From Candidatus Gastranaerophilales bacterium (GTDB lineage Bacteria > Cyanobacteriota > Vampirovibrionia > Gastranaerophilales > Gastranaerophilaceae): 46,645 nt of DNA. The stretch spans positions 1 to 46,645 of the forward strand of contig CALUWA010000012.1 of assembly GCA_944324365.1 (NCBI GenBank). The letters run 5' to 3'. A program made the translations under genes and the position numbers. Below are positions 41,477-46,645 of this stretch, piece by piece (position 1 is the stretch's first letter; each line of letters starts with the position of its first letter). Under the pieces are notes generated by a model. It did no database searches. It had not been told where the DNA came from and saw only the letters and a program-made list of their open reading frames with translations.

Positions 41477-42538
41477 ATGATACATTATTTTTTAAGTTCA
41501 TATATTATAACTATAGCCGGAATTATCGCTGCATATTTTTGGGGCAACCATGTCCATGCAGGCAGCGGATTACAGTGTGTCTTTATCGCGCTTGTATTGG
41601 GTGTTTTGGAAGTCAGCTTGTCATTTGATAACGCAGTTGTAAATGCGATGAAGCTTGAGAAAATGTCTGAAGTTTGGCGTCACAGATTTATTACCTGGGG
41701 TATTTTGATAGCTGTATTCGGTATGAGATTTTTATTCCCGATACTTGTTGTCGCTATATTTGCAAAACTCAGTATGCTGGATGTATTTAATATGGCGACA
41801 ACGAATGTTGACAAATATGCATATTATCTGCACCAGACTCATGCACCTATTGTTACATTTGGCGGTTTATTCCTTGTTATGCTGTTTCTTAACTATTTCT
41901 TTAATCACGAGAAAACAGTTCACTGGATTAAGCCGATTGAAGCTCCGCTTTCTCATTTAGATCATTTAAGAGGTATTGAAATTATAATTTCTTTGGGGTT
42001 ATTGTTGGCAATCCAGAATTTTGTGCCGGCAGAACAGAAGGTTCATGTACTAATTGCCGGTATAAGCGGTATTATAACCTATCTTTTAATCGACGGACTT
42101 GCACATTTTCTGGAAAAACACGAAGAACTCAGAGCTGCAAAATGTGATGTCCAATCAGTTGCCTGTTCGGGGTTTGTGAGTTTTATGTATCTTGAATTAA
42201 TAGATGCATCGTTCTCTTTAGATGGTGTATTAGGTGCATTTGCTTTAAGTAAAGATATTATTATTATTACTATAGGCCTTTCTATAGGTGCGATGTTTGT
42301 CAGATCTTTAACGATTATGCTTGTGGAAAAGAAAACTCTTGCTCAATTCCTTTATCTGGAGCATGGTGCGCATTGGGCAATCGGTGCCTTAGCTGTGTTG
42401 ATGTTAATTTCAACGGTAAGAGAAGTACCGGAAGTTATTACCGGGTTAATCGGGCTGGGCTTTATTCTTGCAGCATTTATATCATCAGTTGTGCATAATA
42501 AAAAAATTAAACAATCAGAAAGCTGTGAAAATGCTTAA
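41477..42538 (+). CDS. TerC/Alx-superfamily membrane protein (DUF475)
   Basis: The 353-residue protein has about nine membrane segments and the DUF475/TerC marks LEVSLSFDNAVVNAMKL and ELIDASFSLDGVLGAFALS, whose acidic residues are thought to bind metal. Proteins of this superfamily export Mn2+ or handle tellurite stress. GGAAGAGG lies about 11 bases before the ATG. Members are often under a manganese riboswitch; the short leader here shows no such structure. The last codons overlap the start of the glycosyltransferase gene. Confidence 0.88.
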   Translation: MIHYFLSSYIITIAGIIAAYFWGNHVHAGSGLQCVFIALVLGVLEVSLSFDNAVVNAMKLEKMSEVWRHRFITWGILIAVFGMRFLFPILVVAIFAKLSMLDVFNMATTNVDKYAYYLHQTHAPIVTFGGLFLVMLFLNYFFNHEKTVHWIKPIEAPLSHLDHLRGIEIIISLGLLLAIQNFVPAEQKVHVLIAGISGIITYLLIDGLAHFLEKHEELRAAKCDVQSVACSGFVSFMYLELIDASFSLDGVLGAFALSKDIIIITIGLSIGAMFVRSLTIMLVEKKTLAQFLYLEHGAHWAIGALAVLMLISTVREVPEVITGLIGLGFILAAFISSVVHNKKIKQSESCENA

Positions 42539-43436
42539 GATGCCTTTGATTACTTTTATTGTTACTTCTTATAATTATGAAAAATTTATTATAAAGACAC
42601 TTGAAAGTATAAGAAATCAGACTTACAAGAATTTTGAAATTGTAATTGTAGATGATTGTTCGTCTGATAATTCTATTGAAAAAATCGAGGAATTTATAAA
42701 TTTAAACCAGGATATCAGGATAACTCTTGTCAAACATGATAAAAACAAAGGGCAGCTGGCTGCAATGATATCCGGTCTGGGTATTGCTCAAGGGCAGTTT
42801 GTTTCATTTGTTGATTCTGATGATGTTATTGTGGAGGAATATGCAGCTGCACATTTAAGAGTGCATATGTCTACAAGTGTTGCATTTACTTCAAGTGAAA
42901 TTATTGAAATTGATGAAAATGATGAAATTCATACTACAAGGTCTTTGGCTTCGCCTCACGAGAAAGATGAGGGTGAAGCGAAAATGCTTGATGATCTGTT
43001 GAAAATAAACGTTGAAAAAATAGAATATAAGATTTTGCCCAAAAAACGTTTTGGGGGCTGGTATTGGTCGCCAAACAGTTCTGCAATGTTTAGAAAATCT
43101 GCTATAGAAATAGTTAAACATTATAAACATGCTGAAAAATGGAAGATTTGCCCTGATAAGTTTTTATTTAATTTGGCAAATTTAATAGGCGGGTCAGCGA
43201 TTATATATGCCCCTCTTGTTGGATATCGCCGTCATAAGCAGAATGCGGGCGGAAGTGATTATGTTTGCGGAAATGTGAAGTATCATTCTGATAGAACGAC
43301 TAAAGTTAATATATGTAATAATATAAAAATCCGTCCTGAAACATTGAAGTTTTTGTTTGAAAACAAAAAGGAATTTATAAATAAATTCGGAACAAGAGGC
43401 TTTGTGAAATTTGTTTGTTCTGTAATGTTTCTTTAA
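42531..43436 (+). CDS. Glycosyltransferase family 2
   Basis: The 301-residue protein has a GT-A fold: PLITFIVTSYNYEKFIIKTLES at the start, FEIVIVDDCSSDNS, and the DxD-type metal site in SFVDSDDVIVEEY. It transfers a sugar from a nucleotide donor, probably for surface glycans; donor and acceptor are unknown. The ATG at 42531 overlaps the TerC stop by 8 bp, and another ATG at 42540 directly follows the stop; either may be used. The frame extends further upstream inside the TerC gene and is not coding there. Its stop is 2 bp from repeat element copy D. Confidence 0.88.
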   Translation: MLKMPLITFIVTSYNYEKFIIKTLESIRNQTYKNFEIVIVDDCSSDNSIEKIEEFINLNQDIRITLVKHDKNKGQLAAMISGLGIAQGQFVSFVDSDDVIVEEYAAAHLRVHMSTSVAFTSSEIIEIDENDEIHTTRSLASPHEKDEGEAKMLDDLLKINVEKIEYKILPKKRFGGWYWSPNSSAMFRKSAIEIVKHYKHAEKWKICPDKFLFNLANLIGGSAIIYAPLVGYRRHKQNAGGSDYVCGNVKYHSDRTTKVNICNNIKIRPETLKFLFENKKEFINKFGTRGFVKFVCSVMFL

Positions 43437-43438
43437 GA

Positions 43439-43700
43439 TTACATAACCCATGTTATGTGCATCTATCGACCACATACATAAGTTATGTAATATATTTGTT
43501 CATTTCTTTCTCTGCTTGGTTGTTCGCGTATTACGAGTTCCAGAGCATTGCCCTTCGGCAACGCTCTTCACTCTACGCTCACAATCCGCTTTGCTTCGCA
43601 AATAAAGAGAAAGAAATGAACAATAAGAAGATTAATAGTGCATTCCATGAAGCGCAGCATCATGTTGATGTGCCTCAGGCACTAACATAAATTATGTAAT
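43439..43700 (-). repeat. Composite repeat element, copy D
   Basis: The 52-bp palindromic block (43439-43490) is followed by a hairpin with perfect 16-bp arms (43498-43513 with 43606-43621). The loop is 92 nt against 11 nt in copies B and C; the extra part itself folds (AGAGC-A-TTGCC around CTTC). The loop end TTCGCAAAT is shared with copy B. Beyond the hairpin lie GTGCCTCAGGCAC and another CATAAATTATGTAAT half-block. No coding frame is supported in 43437-43824. Confidence 0.85.
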
Positions 43701-43824
43701 TTTTAATTGTAAATATTTGTTACATTATACTGATTGTTTTTTAAAGTTTTAAACAAAATTTGCCGTAGATACGTGTAATAGGACACTAAGTTACTAAGAA
43801 TTTCGAAAGGAATGTATACTACAA

Positions 43825-45588
43825 ATGGGATTGGCAGCATCACAAGCGAGATTTTTAGCCATAACTGCAAGAAAAGCAAATTGTGAATATCAGTCACAGC
43901 AGATTGCACAGCAGCAGTTATCACTTTCCCGTGATATGGAAACGATATCACAGGAATATCAGGATGCTATTAACCAAACCCAACTTGTATGGGATCCGGA
44001 TGGTTATGGTACTTCATTGTATGACCTTTCATACGATATAATGATGACTCCTTCTGAATTGAATAATTATGAACCGTTTATGCTGAGCAGACGTGATGGT
44101 AAGATAGCTGTTAATTCACAGATGGCATCAGCACTTGAAGGTTTGGAAGCATATGGTCTTACTGCAGATGGCTTTACTGGTACAGATGATGAGAAATTCC
44201 AGGCATTTATTCAATTTATGGGAGCATTGCAGGAAAAGAAAATTGCATCTCCAATGAGTAATGTGACTTATATTACGGATGCTGGTCTTGGCGGAGAGTT
44301 GTACGGTCGTGAATATGGCGGTTCTATGAATATTACTTCAATGATAAGCTTTATTGATCAGGTAACGCAGGGAGCGGCCTCTGGAGCTTATCCGGAAGGT
44401 TCTGATTATTTTAATCTTGCAAATAACCTTACTTTTGCATGGGGCTACAATACAACGGATGCTTCGACAGGTACAAGTACCTGGACTTCTATTGATTTGG
44501 GCGGAAACTGGAAAGATGTAAAAAATAAAGGTGCCGGAATCCTTGTAAATGGTAATTATGATAATGACGCATTCAATCTTGCGGATTTATTAAATGAGGA
44601 TATCAGCTTACTTGTTGTTAATAAGAAAAATTATAATAAAATATTAGAATCTTTGCGTACAGTTTTGAAAAACAGTTCAGATAACGGTGCATTTGATACC
44701 CTGATTAACAATAGTGTTCAAGATTGGTATAATGCATTGAATGGTAGCGGAGCCTTTGAAACTCTGGATGCAAGTTCTCAAACTCTGTTAACTTTTGTTG
44801 ATACTTTGGCAAAGGGCATGTTTGATCTTCTTATGCCGGCAGATTATTCAAGTACAGACTTGAATGCTTTCTATATGGCAATGGATGATATTATAAACCG
44901 ATTATCAATGGATGATGTTGCAGATCTTGGCGGTAAAGGTACAACAGAATCTAATGGTAAAAATGCCGTAATTGGAGCTGAAGATTATAATACTTGGGTT
45001 AAAAAAGGTAACACTTATGCAATTAGTTTGTCTAACTTAACTGAAGCATTCCTGACAAACTTTGTAAACGGTATGGACAGTTATAGCGGTTCATATGGTA
45101 TATTTGACAAAGTTTCAGACAGTTATTATATAACAGATGATCCTGGATATATTTATCAGGTAAACAGCGGCGAAGTAATTGATACTGAATACTATGAATC
45201 AGAGTTCTACAGTATATTGTTTAATACAATTTGCCAAAACGGATGGTATGAAAACGAATTTGTCGATGATAAAGATTATCTGGATAACGCAATTAAAACG
45301 GGACAACTGTTTGTTGTTTCACGCGGTACGGATAATTACTATTATCAGGAACGTTATGTCATGATTAACGGCGGACATATTATGGAAAATACTGATGAAG
45401 ACGCAATTGCCCGCGCAGAACGAGAATATGCTGTTAAGAAGAGCAAGATAAATACAAAAGAAGAACAACTGGAAATAGAAATGAAGCAGCTCGATGCGGA
45501 AATTTCAGCATTGACTACAGAATATGATACTGTTAAGAGCATGATAAGTAAGAATGTGGAAAAAACATTCACGTTGTTTAACAGCTAA
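43825..45588 (+). CDS. Lineage-specific M-G-x-A-S-Q-A family protein, member 3
   Basis: At 587 residues this is the longest family member. It starts MGLAASQARFLAITARKANC and ends with the shared helix QLDAEISALTTEYDTVKSMISKNVEKTF. The middle is acidic and rich in N, D, G, S and Y, as in surface-exposed proteins, and is not alignable by eye with members 1 and 2. There is no signal peptide. The leader TACTAAGAA...GAAAGGAATG-ATAC matches that of member 1. A strong terminator follows. Function unknown; the conserved ends probably mediate assembly or export. Confidence 0.75.
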   Translation: MGLAASQARFLAITARKANCEYQSQQIAQQQLSLSRDMETISQEYQDAINQTQLVWDPDGYGTSLYDLSYDIMMTPSELNNYEPFMLSRRDGKIAVNSQMASALEGLEAYGLTADGFTGTDDEKFQAFIQFMGALQEKKIASPMSNVTYITDAGLGGELYGREYGGSMNITSMISFIDQVTQGAASGAYPEGSDYFNLANNLTFAWGYNTTDASTGTSTWTSIDLGGNWKDVKNKGAGILVNGNYDNDAFNLADLLNEDISLLVVNKKNYNKILESLRTVLKNSSDNGAFDTLINNSVQDWYNALNGSGAFETLDASSQTLLTFVDTLAKGMFDLLMPADYSSTDLNAFYMAMDDIINRLSMDDVADLGGKGTTESNGKNAVIGAEDYNTWVKKGNTYAISLSNLTEAFLTNFVNGMDSYSGSYGIFDKVSDSYYITDDPGYIYQVNSGEVIDTEYYESEFYSILFNTICQNGWYENEFVDDKDYLDNAIKTGQLFVVSRGTDNYYYQERYVMINGGHIMENTDEDAIARAEREYAVKKSKINTKEEQLEIEMKQLDAEISALTTEYDTVKSMISKNVEKTFTLFNS

Positions 45589-45609
45589 TTAGCGGAATTT
45601 TGACTTATG

Positions 45610-45655
45610 TATGCTGAGAAATATTAAGATTTCTTAGCATACTTTGTGTTTTTTG
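45610..45655 (+). terminator. Intrinsic terminator of family member 3
   Basis: TATGCTGAGAAAT (45610-45622) pairs with ATTTCTTAGCATA (45629-45641) around a 6-nt loop, with one G-T pair, and is followed by CTTTGTGTTTTTTG. Confidence 0.87.
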
Positions 45656-45748
45656 TAAAATGGTGATATAATATACATGCTATTTATATTTCGGCTAGTG
45701 TAAATCTTAACAGGGGGGGAATGAAATCACTTCCTGTTTTTTTTATAT

Positions 45749-45774
45749 ATAAAAAACAGAGCTTTTGCTCTGTT
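45749..45774 (-). terminator. Intrinsic terminator of the coiled-coil gene
   Basis: On the minus strand AACAGAGC-AAAA-GCTCTGTT is followed by a T-run (TTTTATATAT), only 3 bp after the stop at 45777. Confidence 0.9.
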
Positions 45775-45776
45775 TA

Positions 45777-46202
45777 TTACATCATGTTTTTTCTGATTTT
45801 TTCTTTAGCTTTATCAAGCTGTTTTATACGTTTTTCGGTCGCTTTTACCTGTTTAGCAAGATTAGATCTTTCTGTTTTAAGAGCATTGTATTGTGCGTCG
45901 ACCTCTGAATATTTTGTTTTGTAGTTTAAAAGTTCATTGCGAACTTCAACCTGCGCATTGTCCAGCTCGGATATAGCACTTTGCATCTTCTTATTTCCAG
46001 TAAGATCAACTGCCTGAACTGTTGATGAAGATGATGAGTTGTTTGTATTTGTAGAGGCAATTACCGTAGAAGATGTGTTGCTGCTTGAATATGTTGAATC
46101 ATTAAAATTCAAAGGCGTGAATTGTGTGCTTTCTGCAAAGGCGCTTCCGCCAACTGCAAACAAAATAGCAAGTGATATAGTTAAGACTTTTATTCTATCC
46201 AT
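45777..46202 (-). CDS. Secreted coiled-coil protein, unknown function
   Basis: The 141-residue protein has a signal peptide (MDRIKVLTISLAILFAVGGSAFA), a serine/threonine/asparagine-rich linker (about residues 25-65) and a C-terminal coiled coil (NAQVEVRNELLNYKTKYSEV..., then a basic end KRIKQLDKAKEKIRKNMM). It should be periplasmic or surface-located, perhaps as a structural or peptidoglycan-associated factor. AGGAG lies about seven bases before the ATG. No family is recognised. Confidence 0.75.
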   Translation of the reverse strand: MDRIKVLTISLAILFAVGGSAFAESTQFTPLNFNDSTYSSSNTSSTVIASTNTNNSSSSSTVQAVDLTGNKKMQSAISELDNAQVEVRNELLNYKTKYSEVDAQYNALKTERSNLAKQVKATEKRIKQLDKAKEKIRKNMM

Positions 46203-46458
46203 TTGTTGCTCCTTTCCTTATAATCATGGATTTCTCTAAGCATTATAATTTATATTGCATAAAAAAACTTCATACAAAAAAAGGAGAAAATAGCTTTACT
46301 CAGCGAAAATGTATTAAATATTGCAAAATGTTAACAAATTAGCAAAAAATAGTTGATTTTAAAAATTTAACATGTAGGATTAGAAATGTGCCTGAAAGCA
46401 CAATGTACTTTAAAAAATTATTACATTAAAATTTCTTAAAGATTTTCAAACAAATTAC

Positions 46459-46487
46459 TTGACAAATAAAATTTTTGTTTGTAAAAT
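46459..46487 (+). promoter_or_regulatory. Consensus promoter of the right-edge RNA
   Basis: TTGACA (46459-46464), a 17-base spacer and TAAAAT (46482-46487) form a strong promoter; transcription should start near 46494. The 200 bp before it (46260-46450) is very AT-rich, with one small hairpin (GTGC/GCAC near 46388) and no gene. Confidence 0.8.
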
Positions 46488-46493
46488 ACTAGA

Positions 46494-46645
46494 TGCGAGT
46501 CATACGCTAAGAATTAGTACTTATAACTAATAAATATGATGTGCTGTTATGGATGGCAGCAATTTTAAAACCTCTAAACCCCGCGACGGAAGAAAGTCAG
46601 GAGAACTGCGGATGCAGTTGGCGAGTGAAGGCTTGTCGGTTAAGA
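46494..46645 (+). ncRNA. Candidate structured RNA or long leader, cut by the window end
   Basis: Downstream of a strong promoter there is no open frame but there are successive hairpins: TTAGT/ACTAA, TGCTG/CAGCA around TTATGGATGG, GAC/GTC around GGAAGAAA, and AACTGC-GGAT-GCAGTT. The last 80 bases are more GC-rich than the surroundings, as in structural RNAs. GGAAGAAAGTC faintly recalls conserved region I of RNase P RNA, but the bases after it do not fit. It could be a stable RNA or a riboswitch leader. Confidence 0.5.

Noticed and set aside
43415-43690. Open frame across repeat copy D
   Set aside because: It starts inside the glycosyltransferase gene, crosses the palindromic block and hairpin, and has no ribosome site; it is a by-product of the repeat.
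45713-45924. Small hydrophobic frame after a run of seven G residues, possible phase-variable toxin
   Set aside because: The frame lies across the terminator and antisense to the secreted coiled-coil gene, and its composition is explained by that gene's complement. The G-run is notable, but nothing supports expression.
46550-46645. RNase P RNA 5' part
   Set aside because: GGAAGAAAGTC resembles conserved region I, but the following bases do not match the P5-P12 region and the other conserved regions are beyond the window.

Overview
The window is AT-rich bacterial chromosome from a diderm (Gram-negative-type) organism: it encodes BamA/Omp85 with three POTRA domains, a Skp/OmpH chaperone, a C-terminal outer-membrane-like barrel protein, signal peptidase I and a type IV prepilin-like protein. 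The prepilin sequence style, a recurring protein family starting M-G-x-A-S-Q-A, and many small lineage-style proteins point to a gut Gastranaerophilales/Melainabacteria (non-photosynthetic relatives of Cyanobacteria). That assignment is inference from familiarity with such sequences, not from a marker gene.

Layout. 1-5.9 kb: a tandem repeat, tRNA-Cys, a family 9 glycosyltransferase, comM, a U32 peptidase-like protein and a CtpA protease. 5.9-6.85 kb: no gene; a cluster of palindromic repeats. 6.85-18.9 kb: a mostly minus-strand block with a putative zinc metallopeptidase, a TPR protein, a FtsB/DivIC-like protein, an outer-membrane-like protein, a divergent 4-alpha-glucanotransferase, a soluble FlhA-type (FHIPEP) domain protein, pyrimidine-nucleoside phosphorylase, Skp, BamA and RsmI. 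18.9-20.4 kb: a prepilin-like gene whose 5' end is repeat-derived, a second repeat cluster and a candidate small RNA. 20.4-27 kb: a small secreted-or-cytosolic unknown, a rhodanese with a hairpin over its ribosome site, an EF-hand-like protein, LeuRS, a maltose-acetyltransferase-like enzyme, signal peptidase I and a polyprenyl synthase. 27-33.5 kb: lineage-specific proteins, including two members of the M-G-x-A-S-Q-A family and a three-gene operon behind what looks like a cobalamin riboswitch. 33.6-41.3 kb: an eight-gene translation operon (prfA-ylxR-infB-rbfA-truB followed by DUF2993-like, GerMN and HicB-like genes) and a bifunctional-nuclease-family gene. 41.4-46.6 kb: a TerC-family membrane protein, a family 2 glycosyltransferase, another repeat element, a third M-G-x-A-S-Q-A protein, a secreted coiled-coil protein and the start of a probable structured RNA cut by the window end.

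The most interesting signals are: (1) a cobalamin-riboswitch-like leader with terminator in front of an operon of unknown proteins; (2) a stand-alone FlhA cytoplasmic domain fused to a DUF4177-like/coiled-coil N-terminus, with no flagellar gene nearby; (3) a three-copy protein family with conserved ends and variable middles, an architecture also used by flagellar axial proteins; (4) a four-copy DNA element made of a 52-bp palindromic block and a long hairpin whose arms co-vary between copies; (5) at least six genes with a -10 box exactly six bases before the ATG, i.e. predicted leaderless mRNAs.
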